Of a stretch of 64,000 nucleotides of DNA, positions 15,726-25,623 are shown piece after piece; the stretch's first letter is position 1, and each line of letters starts with the position of its first letter. The DNA is from Chryseobacterium sp. (GTDB lineage: Bacteria > Bacteroidota > Bacteroidia > Flavobacteriales > Weeksellaceae): NCBI GenBank assembly GCA_003248755.1, contig QFQW01000001.1, forward strand, positions 62,001 through 126,000, in the 5' to 3' direction. The notes beneath the pieces were generated by a model, which worked only from the letters and a program-made list of their open reading frames with translations, did not search any database and had not been told where the DNA came from. The position numbers and the translations under genes were made by a program.

Positions 15726-17152
15726 AACTTTTGCTCCAGAAGTCCAGGCTTTTCTCTGTGCAGATGCAGAATCAGTTCTCCAAACATTGTATTGGCCCAG
15801 GCAAACCAACTCCTTGAAAAATCTTTAGGGTTATTAACATCAAAAGACTCATGGATGAAACCTGTTCCTGCATGGGTAGCTTTTAGCATTTTCAGGCAAT
15901 GCAGGATTTCTTCATCTTTATGACTTGTCAATGCCTGCATGATCAAACCCAGTGGCCAGATCTTGTTCTCACCCACATGCGGGCCTCCGATTCCTTTGGC
16001 ATATTTCCCAGAATTGAACCAGGGATTATGCTCACCCAACGAAAATTTTCGAGTGTTCTGGTATATGGGATCAAGGATGTCGGTATAGCCGAGATAAGGA
16101 ATAGACAGAAGGTTTGGAACATTGGCGTCATCCATGAACAAGGCATTGCCATAGCCATCAATTTCCAGCGGATAGATTTTTCCGGCTTCCGGGTGATCCA
16201 TTATGGCATGGGCTTTAATAGCATGGTCTACCTCTTCTGCCATAGCCTTACATTCAGCTGCCATCTGAAGATCTTTATAGATCACTGTGAAGATCACAGA
16301 AAGCTGTCTTAATGAAACCACAGCAAACATATTAGAAGATATTAGGAGCGGATAGAACGTTGCATCATCGGATGGTCGAAACATCGAGAGGATCAGTCCA
16401 TTCTTCTTCGTGGGATTACCATATCCTCCGGCAAATTGGGTGTCCAGGGCATTACCATTCTGTCTTTGGAATTTGTAAGGGCCTTTGGATTCTTTTCTCT
16501 GTTGCTCTTTGAAAGTGTTGTAGATCAGCTTTGCCACATTTTTCCATTGGCTGTCAAAGATGGAGCTGTCGTTGGTCTCTTTCCAATAACCGTAGGCCAA
16601 GCGAACAACATAGCATAACGAGTCAACTTCCCACTTCCGTTCGTGCACGCCGGGTTTCATCTCGGTCAGGTCATTCTGCCACTCGCTTTTTTGTGATGGG
16701 TCATTGTAAAACGCATTGGCATAAGGGTCAAGTAATACACACTCAGCTTGCTTGTTGATCACGCCCTGCAGCATCGTTTTTAGCTTTCTGTCCTGATTGG
16801 CGAGGCTCAGATATGGCCATACCTGCGCAGAAGAATCCCTCAGCCACATAGCATCAATATCACCCGTGATGATGTATGTATAAGGTTTTCCGTCTTTCTC
16901 ATAATAGTTGACCGTGGTGTCCAGTGTGTTCGGAAAGCAGTTTTCAAACATCCACGCTAGCTCCTTGTCATTGATGGATTTTTTGACACTCAGGATTTTT
17001 TTCTCTACAGCTTCGGATACAAATTTTCTCTTCTCCTTAAAAGGTCTTTGGGATATAAATTCCTCATCAAACATTGTGATGAGTGGTATTGGTGTGCTCA
17101 GGAATATAGTTCCAAGAGCGGCTTTTTTTAAAAAGACCCTTCTGTTTTCCAT
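15722..17152 (-). CDS. GH125 exo-alpha-1,6-mannosidase with Tat-like signal
   Basis: A glycoside hydrolase family 125 enzyme (Mug157 type) that removes terminal alpha-1,6-linked mannose, probably from N- or O-glycans. Family motifs are all present: DIDAMWLRDSSAQVWPY, MKPGVHERKWEVDSLCY, and FRPSDDATFYPLLISSNMF. The start is set at MENRRVFLKKAALG (476 residues) instead of an upstream ATG that adds 23 atypical residues. That start gives an NRRVFLKK twin-arginine motif followed by a hydrophobic stretch, so export by Tat is likely. It lies 28 nt after recN on the same strand and may share its transcript. No transporter or other mannan gene is adjacent. Confidence 0.88.
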   Translation of the reverse strand: MENRRVFLKKAALGTIFLSTPIPLITMFDEEFISQRPFKEKRKFVSEAVEKKILSVKKSINDKELAWMFENCFPNTLDTTVNYYEKDGKPYTYIITGDIDAMWLRDSSAQVWPYLSLANQDRKLKTMLQGVINKQAECVLLDPYANAFYNDPSQKSEWQNDLTEMKPGVHERKWEVDSLCYVVRLAYGYWKETNDSSIFDSQWKNVAKLIYNTFKEQQRKESKGPYKFQRQNGNALDTQFAGGYGNPTKKNGLILSMFRPSDDATFYPLLISSNMFAVVSLRQLSVIFTVIYKDLQMAAECKAMAEEVDHAIKAHAIMDHPEAGKIYPLEIDGYGNALFMDDANVPNLLSIPYLGYTDILDPIYQNTRKFSLGEHNPWFNSGKYAKGIGGPHVGENKIWPLGLIMQALTSHKDEEILHCLKMLKATHAGTGFIHESFDVNNPKDFSRSWFAWANTMFGELILHLHREKPGLLEQKF

Positions 17153-17180
17153 TGATTCGGGATTATGAGAATATTTATAT

Positions 17181-18833
17181 CTAATGATTAATAAGCTCTC
17201 TTGCCTGAGAAATAGCCGCATCAGTAATCTTTGAGCCTGATATCAACTGTGCAATTTCGTTCAGTTTTTCATCCTCGGAGAGTTTCAAAATAGTTGTCTT
17301 GGTAATTCCATTTTCGTCAAATTTCACCACTTTGTAATTCTCGTTTCCTTTCGCTGCAACTTGTGCAAGATGGGTGATCACTATGAGTTGAAGGTCTTGT
17401 GACATCTCCTTCATCAGTTTTCCCATTTCTTCGGCAATTCTTCCGGAAACACCGGTGTCGATCTCATCCAGGATCAAAGTTGGAAGCGCATTGTTCTCGG
17501 CCATTATCTTTTTGATGGCGAGCATTACTCTGGAACGTTCTCCGCCGGAAACCGCACTTTGGATTGGCTTTAACGGAAAACCAGAATTGGCCTGAAACAG
17601 GATCTGAATATTATTTTTCCCAAATAAATTGAATGATGAGGTATCTGTTAAATCAATTTTCAGAACAGCTTTTTCCAGACCTAATTGAGCAAAGATGTCT
17701 TTGGCTTGATTTTCTAAGTTTCCAGAAAATTTCAATCGGTTTTCGGATAACTTTTTACTCAGAAAATCAAGCTCTTTTTCAATGGTTTTAAGGCTTTTTT
17801 CTTTTTCTTCAATTTGATTTTCAATTGATTCAAGAGAGTTTTGAGTTGCAGATAACTCGTCTCTTATTTCCAGAAGCCCATTGATATCATTCACCTGATG
17901 TTTTAGAAATAAAGCGTTCAATCGGTTGACTGTTGTCAATACAGCTTGTAAAAGATTTGGGTCGATTTCCAGACTTTCAGCTTTATTTTCAATCTCGGTA
18001 TTGATATCTTTTAGCTCCAGATAAGAAGTTTCCAGCCTTTGCGAAAGGTCTTGGTAATCCGAAGATAATTCTGAAAGTTTTTGAATCTTGTTTTTAACAT
18101 CAAAAAGATTGGATAAGATCCCGAAATCGTCTTGATTTAATTTGGAAATAGTTTCTGAAAGATATTCGCTGATCTGTTCGGCATTTTCTTGTATTCCGAG
18201 TTGATTTTGGATTTCCCCATAATCTAAATCATCTAGCTGTAATTCTTCTAGTTCGGCAAGTAGAAAATTTTTATAATCCGATTCTTTATTGTTTTCTGCC
18301 AAATCAGATCTCAGTTGCCCGATTTCTCGTTTTATAATCTGATGATTGCTGAAGTGGTTTTGATAATCAGATAATAATGTCTTATTTTTTGCCAATCCAT
18401 CGAGAATCCCGAATTGGAATTGCTCCGTGAAAAGATCAGACGTTTCGAATTGTGAATGGATATCAATTAGTTTCGATGACAACTCTTTCAGAATGTCTAG
18501 TGTTACAGGGACATCATTAATAAATGCACGGGATTTCCCGTTCGGTAAGATCTCTCTTCTGATTATAGTTTGTCCTTCAAAATCAAGGTCTTTATCTTCA
18601 AAAAAATCTTTGAAGTTTTCACTGATTTTGAACTCCGTTTCGACAATGCTTTTTACATCAGATTTTGCAAAGGATTTCACATCGGCCCTTTCTCCCATGA
18701 TCAGACGAAGAGCTCCAAGAATAATTGATTTCCCTGCACCCGTTTCTCCGGTAATGACTTGTAATCCGGTTTTCAGGTCGATTTCCAACCGGTCGATCAA
18801 CGCGAAATTTTGTATGAAAATTCTTGAAAGCAT
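17181..18833 (-). CDS. recN: DNA repair protein RecN
   Basis: An SMC-like ATPase that acts at DNA double-strand breaks. Walker A GETGAGKS is at residues 29-36. A long coiled coil fills roughly residues 150-360. The ABC signature SAVSGGERSRVMLA and Walker B LPTLILDEIDTGVSG follow in the C-terminal half. At 550 residues it has the full family length. It is preceded by porD with a 37-nt gap and followed by the GH125 gene, and forms the conserved flavobacterial order coaBC-porD-recN. Confidence 0.95.
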   Translation of the reverse strand: MLSRIFIQNFALIDRLEIDLKTGLQVITGETGAGKSIILGALRLIMGERADVKSFAKSDVKSIVETEFKISENFKDFFEDKDLDFEGQTIIRREILPNGKSRAFINDVPVTLDILKELSSKLIDIHSQFETSDLFTEQFQFGILDGLAKNKTLLSDYQNHFSNHQIIKREIGQLRSDLAENNKESDYKNFLLAELEELQLDDLDYGEIQNQLGIQENAEQISEYLSETISKLNQDDFGILSNLFDVKNKIQKLSELSSDYQDLSQRLETSYLELKDINTEIENKAESLEIDPNLLQAVLTTVNRLNALFLKHQVNDINGLLEIRDELSATQNSLESIENQIEEKEKSLKTIEKELDFLSKKLSENRLKFSGNLENQAKDIFAQLGLEKAVLKIDLTDTSSFNLFGKNNIQILFQANSGFPLKPIQSAVSGGERSRVMLAIKKIMAENNALPTLILDEIDTGVSGRIAEEMGKLMKEMSQDLQLIVITHLAQVAAKGNENYKVVKFDENGITKTTILKLSEDEKLNEIAQLISGSKITDAAISQARELINH

Positions 18834-18870
18834 GATTTTTAATTATTAATCGTCAATTATTAATTAAAAA

Positions 18871-19776
18871 TTATTTCCATTTGTCCCACTTGGTATCGAT
18901 GTCTTTCGGTGCGAATGTACTCATTAGCGTTCTGAGTTCACTGATATTCACAGATGTGTTTGGTCCGCTGTTAAAGATGTTGAAAATCTCGGTACTCTTA
19001 GTTTCAATGAAAAGATTGAAAGGATAGTTCATCTGAAAGCTATTTTCATAGAACTTAAGCTGCATCAATGATTCTGCAATAGTTTTTTTTGCAGGATTTT
19101 GATCTTGTTTTGCAAGATTGTCCAATCCTGATCTGTGATAGCTATAATATACCGTTCTAAGAGTAGAGATGTTTTCATTTTGTAAACCAGTAATCAGAGC
19201 TCCTCTGTTTCTTTGACTTTCTATTTGATTCCATCCCTCATAGTTTTGGTTCTGAGAGTTCTGAGCGATTTTCATAGCTTTATCAAACCATGGCTGACCT
19301 CCTTTCAATTTAAAACTATCACCATCGTAACCTAGTATAACATAGATATAAAAGCTGACAACATCGATGAGGTTTTTTCCGGAAAACTGTCTTTCGTTGA
19401 AAATTAAATTTTCGTTTTCATTGTATTCAAAGGAGAAGCTTGTATCATTTATATTAATTAGAGGAGATTCGTACTGAGAATTAAAAACAGGTCTTGTCGC
19501 TTGCACTACAAGGTTTCCTTTGAAAATATTATTTCCGGTTCTTTCGGTAATGACCATTGCAAAATTGCATTTGACTTTTTCAAAATTTTGAAGCTTTTTT
19601 CCAGTCCAGCTTGTATTATTAATGAAATCTCTCAAGGATTTTTCCAATGTTCTGAAAACCTGCGTGTTACTTCCCGCAAGTTGTTGGTTGTTAATTTGAA
19701 CGGTTGCTAATAGCTCCTGCGAAAATACAGATTGAGAAAAAAGCAAAGCACAGATTATATAAAGTAGTTTTTTCAT
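18871..19776 (-). CDS. porD: DUF4835 protein, T9SS component PorD
   Basis: A 301-residue periplasmic protein with a Sec signal peptide (LLYIICALLFSQSVFSQ) and a body matching the DUF4835 family: ELLATVQINNQQLAGSN near the start, FRTLEKSLRDFINNTSW, a VSFYIYVILGYDGDSF segment in the middle, and a final STFAPKDIDTKW. The family is annotated as PorD, required for type IX secretion in relatives. Its place between coaBC and recN is conserved in Flavobacteriia. It fits the three T9SS-exported proteins in this window. Confidence 0.85.
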   Translation of the reverse strand: MKKLLYIICALLFSQSVFSQELLATVQINNQQLAGSNTQVFRTLEKSLRDFINNTSWTGKKLQNFEKVKCNFAMVITERTGNNIFKGNLVVQATRPVFNSQYESPLININDTSFSFEYNENENLIFNERQFSGKNLIDVVSFYIYVILGYDGDSFKLKGGQPWFDKAMKIAQNSQNQNYEGWNQIESQRNRGALITGLQNENISTLRTVYYSYHRSGLDNLAKQDQNPAKKTIAESLMQLKFYENSFQMNYPFNLFIETKSTEIFNIFNSGPNTSVNISELRTLMSTFAPKDIDTKWDKWK

Positions 19777-19866
19777 CCAAATAAAAATGTTTGTAAAAAT
19801 AGGGATTCTTTGTTAAAAGTGATAATCAAATATTATTAAACTAATAACGGGATTCCCTGCATTTTG

Positions 19867-21060
19867 TTACAATTTTTGTTCTATAAAATCCAGAATGTCT
19901 TTTGCCACTTCTTCTTTTGATTTTAATGTAAAAGATTGTTCTTCGGTTGGTGTGAAAATTTTGATCTTATTAGTGGCATTTGCAAAACCGGCACCTTCAT
20001 CACGGAGAGAGTTTAGAATAATCATATCGAGATTTTTCTTGACTAATTTTCCTTTGGCATTTTCTTCTTCGTTCTGGGTTTCCAAAGCAAAACCAACTAA
20101 AAATTGATTAGTTTTTTTCTCGCCCATTGTGCGAAGAATGTCTTTGTTTTTGACCAATTCTATGGTTAGTTCATTCTCATTTTTCTTGATTTTTTCCGTT
20201 GCTTTTACTTTTGGTGTATAATCTGCAACGGCGGCGCTCATTATTGCAACATCTGTCTCTTCGTAATATTTAAAAACTTCGTCAAACATTTCCTGAGCCG
20301 ATGTTACCCTATGAAGAGTGATGTTTTTATTGTCAACTTTTTGAGAAGATGGACCTGAAATTAAAACAACTTCGGCTCCCCGTTTTGCTGCTTCTTTAGC
20401 TAAATCAAATCCCATTTTTCCGGAAGAATGATTTCCAATGAATCTCACTGGATCTATATTTTCGTAAGTAGGGCCTGCAGTAATCAAGAATTTTTTACCA
20501 GCAAATTTTTGTTTAGTAGCAGCCAATTGATTTTTAACCACGGAAAAAATTGTTTCAGTTTCTGCCAACCTTCCTTGTCCAACCAATCCGCTAGCCAATT
20601 CTCCGAATTCTGCCGGAATGATTTGATGTCCAAAGCTCTCAGCTGTTTGCAGATTTTTTGTTACCGCTGGATGGGCATACATATCAAGATCCATGGCGGG
20701 TGCAATGATAACGGGACATTTTGCCGACATATATACTGCCATTAGAAAATTGTCGCAGAGTCCGTTTGTGATTTTTGCGAGAGTATTTGCAGTACAAGGC
20801 GCAATAAGCATTACATCGGCCCAAAGAGCAATATCAACGTGATTGTTCCAGTTTTTACCATCATCAAAAAAGTCAGTGTAAACTTTATTTTTTGAAAGAG
20901 TAGAAAGTGTAAGAGGAGACACAAAATCCTCGGCAGATTTCGTTAAAATTACCTTTACTTCTGCTCCTGCCTTTACGAAATCACGAATAAGATAATTTAT
21001 TTTATAAGCAGCGATTCCACCAGTAATTCCCAGAATAATCTTTTTGCCCTGCAAGCTCAT
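19867..21060 (-). CDS. coaBC: Bifunctional phosphopantothenoylcysteine decarboxylase / phosphopantothenate-cysteine ligase
   Basis: Coenzyme A synthesis enzyme. Residues 1-180 are the flavin-dependent decarboxylase (CoaC), with GGIAAYK, NHVDIALWADVMLIAPCTANT and PAMDLDMYAHPAV. The C-terminal half is the ligase (CoaB), with FLITAGPTYENIDPVRFIGN, HSSGKMG and AAVADYTP. The length of 397 is normal. A variant -7 box (TACTTTCG on the minus strand, 21081-21088) lies 20 nt upstream, after the rpoZ terminator. Together with coaX at 34865, the window holds two steps of CoA synthesis. Confidence 0.95.
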   Translation of the reverse strand: MSLQGKKIILGITGGIAAYKINYLIRDFVKAGAEVKVILTKSAEDFVSPLTLSTLSKNKVYTDFFDDGKNWNNHVDIALWADVMLIAPCTANTLAKITNGLCDNFLMAVYMSAKCPVIIAPAMDLDMYAHPAVTKNLQTAESFGHQIIPAEFGELASGLVGQGRLAETETIFSVVKNQLAATKQKFAGKKFLITAGPTYENIDPVRFIGNHSSGKMGFDLAKEAAKRGAEVVLISGPSSQKVDNKNITLHRVTSAQEMFDEVFKYYEETDVAIMSAAVADYTPKVKATEKIKKNENELTIELVKNKDILRTMGEKKTNQFLVGFALETQNEEENAKGKLVKKNLDMIILNSLRDEGAGFANATNKIKIFTPTEEQSFTLKSKEEVAKDILDFIEQKL

Positions 21061-21103
21061 TTTGCTTTGATTTTTATTAACGAAAGTATTAATAATTTTA
21101 TTA

Positions 21104-21140
21104 ATAAAAAAACCGTCTCTATTTTATAATTGAGACGGTT
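21104..21140 (-). terminator. Terminator of rpoZ
   Basis: On the minus strand, AACCGTCTC and GAGACGGTT form a 9-bp stem (21132-21140 with 21111-21119), followed by a long T run. Confidence 0.85.
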
Positions 21141-21168
21141 CTGTATTTTTTGATCAATACAAAATTGA

Positions 21169-21492
21169 TTATTTTCTTTCTTCAGTTTTTCTGAAATAAA
21201 TTTCATCATCCAACCACTCTTTCAGGGCTATAGATGTTGGTTTTGGAAGTTTTTCGTAATGCTTAGAGATTTCAATCTGTTCTCTGTTTTCGAAAACTTC
21301 TTCCAAAGTAGAGTTGTGAACAGCAAATTCATCCAATTTACCATGAAGTTCCGAGCGGATTTCAGCATTGATCTGTTCGGCTCTTTTACCCATGATTACG
21401 ATAGCCTCATAGATGCTACCTACTTTTTCTTCGATTTTATCTTTGTCGTAAGTGATTGTGCTTACTTCAGCTTTTGTATCTTTAACACTCAT
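21169..21492 (-). CDS. rpoZ: DNA-directed RNA polymerase subunit omega (Bacteroidota type)
   Basis: A 107-residue protein of the divergent Bacteroidota omega family. The core has VGSIYEAIVIMGKRAEQINAEI, equivalent to the omega helix that clamps beta-prime, followed by an acidic region and LPKPTSIALKEWLDDEIYFR. It lies between bamD and coaBC on the same strand, the usual flavobacterial arrangement, with its own TAnnTTTG promoter and a strong terminator. Confidence 0.9.
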   Translation of the reverse strand: MSVKDTKAEVSTITYDKDKIEEKVGSIYEAIVIMGKRAEQINAEIRSELHGKLDEFAVHNSTLEEVFENREQIEISKHYEKLPKPTSIALKEWLDDEIYFRKTEERK

Positions 21493-21516
21493 TGGGCGAA
21501 ATTATTTTTGAGAATG

Positions 21517-21524
21517 CAAATATA
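21517..21524 (-). promoter_or_regulatory. -7 promoter element of rpoZ
   Basis: CAAATATA on the plus strand, i.e. TATATTTG on the minus strand, 24 nt before the rpoZ ATG and inside the gap after bamD. Confidence 0.55.
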
Positions 21525-21528
21525 GTAA

Positions 21529-22521
21529 TTATCTTTTAAACTTGAAAGTAGCTTGAGGTTCAGTAGAATTAATCTTTGCGCTGTCTCTTCTTGTCTGTTC
21601 TGCAGCTTTCTGCATTTGAAGCTGATTTTTTTCTTGAGCCAATTCTTTTTTCTCGTTTTCTTTATCTTGAGAATTTTTCACTTTTGCATCATATTCGGCT
21701 TTTCTCTTTTCCACTTCTACTTGTAGTTCTGCGAATTTTACCTTTTCAGCTTCAAGTTTTGTGTAAAGATCGTTTGCGGTTTTAGCATATTCTGAATCAG
21801 GAAGTTCTGTAGATATTCTTTTTGCATAGGCAGCTGCTGCGTCAAGCCTCTCTTTTTTAAGGTCATAAACCGAGTTTAGAGCCAATTCATATTTAGATTT
21901 AAGAGAGATGTCGTAGATTTTTGGTCTAAGTTTCGTTGCCGGGAAATCTTCCAAAACGTTTTCCATGGCTACGGATGCCGCTTTGTATTCTCCCATTTTA
22001 TAATATTGCTTTGCATTTTCAAATGCTTTGAACTCAAGCTTGTATCCTAACTCATCAATCATTTGAGTGATGTTTTTGGAACGTTCGGAATCGGGATATT
22101 CGTTGATGAAATTCTGTAATTCGGTTATTGCAGACTCTGTATTACTCTGATCCAGATTGTAGTCCAAAGATCCTTCATAATAACAAAGAGCAGAAAAATA
22201 AGCAGCTTCTTCTTTTCTCGGATCTTGAGGGAAACTGATTGCGAAATTTTTGAATTGATTGGCTGCAAGTCTAAAATTCTTGTCATAGTAATTAGCATAG
22301 GCAGAGTTGAACACCACATTGGGGGCATCATCTGTACCAGCTACAAGATTTGGTAATCGATCATATAGAGCGAGTGCGTCCGCCCATTTTTTCTTCGCAA
22401 ATTTTTCATTGGCCACTTTCAAGATAAACTCTTTATCAGCGCTCTTCATTGCTCTATCCATTTCTGTTTTGCAAGACAGCAAAACCACCGACATCATCAG
22501 CAGACTAATATATTTCTTCAT
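21529..22521 (-). CDS. bamD: Outer membrane assembly lipoprotein BamD
   Basis: A 330-residue lipoprotein with signal peptide and lipobox (VVLLSC, Cys17), followed by TPR-like helical repeats (NVVFNSAYANYYDKNFRLAA, AAYFSALCYYEGSLDYN) that match BamD/YfiO. BamD docks on BamA in the periplasm for outer-membrane protein insertion. The C-terminal 80 residues are a charged coiled coil (AELQVEVEKRKAEYDAKVKN), an extension common in Bacteroidota. It is followed by rpoZ, as in related genomes. Confidence 0.9.
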   Translation of the reverse strand: MKKYISLLMMSVVLLSCKTEMDRAMKSADKEFILKVANEKFAKKKWADALALYDRLPNLVAGTDDAPNVVFNSAYANYYDKNFRLAANQFKNFAISFPQDPRKEEAAYFSALCYYEGSLDYNLDQSNTESAITELQNFINEYPDSERSKNITQMIDELGYKLEFKAFENAKQYYKMGEYKAASVAMENVLEDFPATKLRPKIYDISLKSKYELALNSVYDLKKERLDAAAAYAKRISTELPDSEYAKTANDLYTKLEAEKVKFAELQVEVEKRKAEYDAKVKNSQDKENEKKELAQEKNQLQMQKAAEQTRRDSAKINSTEPQATFKFKR

Positions 22522-22565
22522 AGCAATTGTCAGAATATTCTGAAATATTGAATATTAATAATTTG

Positions 22566-22573
22566 CAAAAATA
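22566..22573 (-). promoter_or_regulatory. -7 promoter element of bamD
   Basis: CAAAAATA on the plus strand (TATTTTTG on the minus strand), 44 nt before the bamD start. Confidence 0.5.
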
Positions 22574-22687
22574 AAACTTTTTTCATCATTCTCTTTTTTT
22601 TATGAAAGATTAACGTTTATAATACTTAGCTTATTTTTTTCATAAAATTAATTTGACATAATTAGATTGTAATAAATACTAATCTTT

Positions 22688-22695
22688 TACTTTTG
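22688..22695 (+). promoter_or_regulatory. -7 promoter element
   Basis: TACTTTTG, with a TTG 18 nt upstream (22667-22669). It lies 18 nt before the ATG at 22714 and shows that an in-frame upstream start at 22693 is not used. Confidence 0.6.
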
Positions 22696-22713
22696 CAGGG
22701 AAAATTAATTATC

Positions 22714-23706
22714 ATGAAATTCAAATACTTTCTTGCGTTGTTTCCTATTATGTTTTTTTCCCAGAAAACAACAGTTATAAAATTTTACGAGCCTATAAAG
22801 GACAATACAAAAACCTTTAGAACTTTATCTGTTATTGACAACCGTGAAGATAAAGAGTTGGGTACAATTACTTATAAAAAAGAAACATATCGTTTCGAAT
22901 TTCCGGATAATGATGCAAAGAAAAGTATTGATGGCTGGTTTGTTTCTTCCAATAAAACTCCGTCTGGTAACAATGATATGGTTGTTTTTTTAGAAGACTT
23001 TCGGGTTTTCAGCGAAGATGTGCAAGATGTTACCTTGCCAAAGGCTGAAGTCAAAATAAGTTCTTTTGTACTAAAAGACGGTAATTATTACTATTTGGAC
23101 AGAATTAATAAAGTTGTTAATATTAGCCCTAATGTTAATAAAACACCTTTTGGGTTATCTTATACCCTTTCAAATTTATTACATGAGTTTATTAAAACTT
23201 CATATAAAACTAAACCATCTGAGTTGAAAATTGCTGGAGATCAACTAGCTAACTATGCTGATATTATTGCTAGTGAGTTGCCTGCTTTTAAAGACTCTCA
23301 AATCAAAGATGGTGTTTATCCGGATTATAAGTCTTTCTTCGATAATACACCTTCAGAAGGCTACGAATTGGTGAAAAATTCTAAAGGTGAAGTGGTGAGG
23401 GCAAAAAAAGGAGATGAGCGAATTCCTGCCTATAAAATGTTTGCTTATGCGGAAAATGGAAAAATATATCATCATGCTCTAAGCGGGTTTTTGGAACTTA
23501 TGAAAGACGACAAGGGGTTCTATGTTTTTACGAATTATGTAACACTTTTCCCTGTTCAGGCAGATTCAACTTATGGTATGTTTGGTCTTATAGGAGGTAT
23601 TGCAGGAGCAATTGATGCCAACGCAAAAAATAAAAAATTAAAGAAAGAAGAAAAATATAATATTTATATAGATCCTCTTACAGGAGATTACATTCTTCGT
23701 AAGTAA
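22714..23706 (+). CDS. Secreted hypothetical protein (330 aa)
   Basis: Not recognised. The ATG at 22714 is chosen because the upstream in-frame start overlaps the promoter. A Sec signal peptide (FKYFLALFPIMFFSQ) is followed by a beta-rich body with no catalytic motif that I know. The segment LFGLIGGIAGAIDAN near the C-terminus is Gly/Ala-rich and hydrophobic enough to touch a membrane. The protein ends in an IYIDPLTGDYILRK strand. It is a single-gene unit with its own promoter and terminator between bamD and lepA; neighbours give no clue to its job. It is probably periplasmic or outer-membrane. Confidence 0.65.
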   Translation: MKFKYFLALFPIMFFSQKTTVIKFYEPIKDNTKTFRTLSVIDNREDKELGTITYKKETYRFEFPDNDAKKSIDGWFVSSNKTPSGNNDMVVFLEDFRVFSEDVQDVTLPKAEVKISSFVLKDGNYYYLDRINKVVNISPNVNKTPFGLSYTLSNLLHEFIKTSYKTKPSELKIAGDQLANYADIIASELPAFKDSQIKDGVYPDYKSFFDNTPSEGYELVKNSKGEVVRAKKGDERIPAYKMFAYAENGKIYHHALSGFLELMKDDKGFYVFTNYVTLFPVQADSTYGMFGLIGGIAGAIDANAKNKKLKKEEKYNIYIDPLTGDYILRK

Positions 23707-23726
23707 AACTCACACAAAATATTTTT

Positions 23727-23751
23727 AAGAGACTTTTCAGTCTCTTTTTTT
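23727..23751 (+). terminator. Terminator before lepA
   Basis: AAGAGACT (23727-23734) pairs with AGTCTCTT (23739-23746) around a 4-nt loop, followed by T. The lepA -7 box begins in the T run. Confidence 0.85.
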
Positions 23752-23758
23752 ATCTTTG
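23751..23758 (+). promoter_or_regulatory. -7 promoter element of lepA
   Basis: TATCTTTG, 19 nt before the lepA ATG, directly after the preceding terminator. Confidence 0.6.
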
Positions 23759-23777
23759 CAAATTACAAGAATTATAA

Positions 23778-25574
23778 ATGAAGAATATCAGGAATTTCTG
23801 CATCATTGCACATATCGATCACGGTAAGAGTACATTGGCAGATCGTCTTTTAGAATATACAAATACTGTTACACAAAGAGAATTGCAGTCGCAGACTTTG
23901 GATGACATGGATCTAGAGAAAGAACGTGGAATTACGATCAAATCACACGCGATCCAAATGGATTATGAGTTAAATGGAGAAAAATTTGTCTTAAATCTAA
24001 TTGACACACCGGGACACGTGGATTTTTCTTACGAGGTTTCCCGTTCTATTGCCGCTTGTGAAGGTGCGCTTTTGATTGTAGATGCGGCACAGAGTATTCA
24101 GGCACAAACTATATCTAACCTTTATTTGGCTTTGGAAAATGATTTGACAATCATTCCGATTCTTAATAAAATAGACCTGCCTTCTGCAAACCCTGAAGAA
24201 GTTACGGATGAAATTATGAATCTCATTGGTTGCGACTATGAAGATGTTTTGAGGGTTTCAGGAAAAACAGGAGAGGGTGTTCATAACCTATTGGAGCAGA
24301 TTGTTGAAAGAATTCCGGCACCAGTTGGAGATCCGGAAGCACCACTTCAAGCATTGATTTTTGACTCAGTCTATAATCCGTTCAGAGGAATTGAAGCCTA
24401 TTTCAAAGTCGTAAATGGAAGCATTTCTAAAAACGAAAAAATTAAATTCTTCGCAACGGGGAAAGAATATGGAGCTGATGAGGTAGGAACTTTGAAATTA
24501 AAACAGGTTCCTAAGAAAACGATTCAGTGTGGAGATGTGGGATATTTGATTTCAGGTATCAAAGATGCACGTGAAGTAAAAGTTGGAGATACAATCACTT
24601 CTTTTGAAAAGCCTGCTGAAGCTCCAATTGATGGATTCGAAGAGGTAAAGCCAATGGTTTTTGCAGGAATTTATCCTATCGAATCTGAGGATTTTGAAGA
24701 ATTAAGATTCTCTCTAGAAAAATTAAGATTAAATGATGCTTCTCTAGTTTTCGAACCGGAAAGTTCTGCGGCTCTTGGTTTTGGTTTCCGTTGTGGATTC
24801 TTGGGAATGTTGCATATGGAAATTGTGCAAGAACGTTTGGATAGAGAATTCAATATGAACGTGATTACAACGGTTCCGAACGTTTCTTACCACGGATACA
24901 CCAAGAAAGAACCAGAAACGGCAATCTTAATCAATAACCCATCGGAAATGATGGATCCGACAACAATGGACAGAGTGGAAGAACCTTTCATCAAGGCTTC
25001 TATTATCACAAAATCCGATTTCGTTGGACCAGTTATGACGCTTTGTATCGAAAAACGAGGCGAAATTGTTAATCAAAGCTATTTGACTTCAGAAAGAGTA
25101 GAATTGATTTTCAACATGCCTTTGGCTGAGGTGGTTTTCGATTTCTATGACAGGCTGAAAGCTATTTCCAAAGGATATGCTTCTTTCGATTATCATCCCA
25201 TCGGGTTCAGAGCTTCTAAGTTGGTGAAAATGGATATACTAATCAATGGAGATATGGTCGATGCATTATCTTCATTGATTCACGACTCTAATGCGTATCA
25301 CATTGGTAAAAAGATGTGTGAAAAGCTTCGTGAACTGATTCCGAGACAACAGTTCGATATTGCTGTTCAGGCGGCTTTGGGAACGAAAGTTATTGCTAGA
25401 GAAACCATAAAAGCACTGAGAAAAGACGTTACCGCAAAATGTTACGGAGGTGATATTTCCAGAAAACGTAAACTTCTTGAAAAGCAAAAAGAAGGTAAGA
25501 AAAAGATGAAACAAATTGGTCGTGTAGAAGTTCCTCAATCGGCATTTATGGCTGTTTTGAAGCTTAACGATTAA
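23778..25574 (+). CDS. lepA: Elongation factor 4 (LepA)
   Basis: A ribosome-dependent GTPase that acts on stalled or misassembled ribosomes. G1 is [10 protein letters not shown]2 contains ERGITIK, G3 is DTPGHVDF and G4 is NKIDLP. EF-G-like domains follow, and the LepA-specific C-terminal domain is seen in [19 protein letters not shown] and [20 protein letters not shown]. The 598-residue length is standard. It has its own promoter and converges on the RiPP cluster, sharing a bidirectional terminator. Confidence 0.97.
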   Translation: MKNIRNFCIIAHIDHGKSTLADRLLEYTNTVTQRELQSQTLDDMDLEKERGITIKSHAIQMDYELNGEKFVLNLIDTPGHVDFSYEVSRSIAACEGALLIVDAAQSIQAQTISNLYLALENDLTIIPILNKIDLPSANPEEVTDEIMNLIGCDYEDVLRVSGKTGEGVHNLLEQIVERIPAPVGDPEAPLQALIFDSVYNPFRGIEAYFKVVNGSISKNEKIKFFATGKEYGADEVGTLKLKQVPKKTIQCGDVGYLISGIKDAREVKVGDTITSFEKPAEAPIDGFEEVKPMVFAGIYPIESEDFEELRFSLEKLRLNDASLVFEPESSAALGFGFRCGFLGMLHMEIVQERLDREFNMNVITTVPNVSYHGYTKKEPETAILINNPSEMMDPTTMDRVEEPFIKASIITKSDFVGPVMTLCIEKRGEIVNQSYLTSERVELIFNMPLAEVVFDFYDRLKAISKGYASFDYHPIGFRASKLVKMDILINGDMVDALSSLIHDSNAYHIGKKMCEKLRELIPRQQFDIAVQAALGTKVIARETIKALRKDVTAKCYGGDISRKRKLLEKQKEGKKKMKQIGRVEVPQSAFMAVLKLND

Positions 25575-25587
25575 TTAATAAAATAAT

Positions 25588-25621
25588 AAAAGCTGCGTTT
25601 ATAAATTTAGATGCAGCTTTT
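25588..25621. terminator. Bidirectional terminator between lepA and the RiPP cluster
   Basis: AAAAGCTGC (25588-25596) pairs with GCAGCTTTT (25613-25621), with A and T runs on both sides, serving lepA and the convergent DoxX gene. Confidence 0.8.
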
Positions 25622-25623
25622 TA

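Noticed and set aside
15899..16312. 137-codon plus-strand frame inside the GH125 gene
   Set aside because: Antisense shadow of a well-supported glycoside hydrolase.
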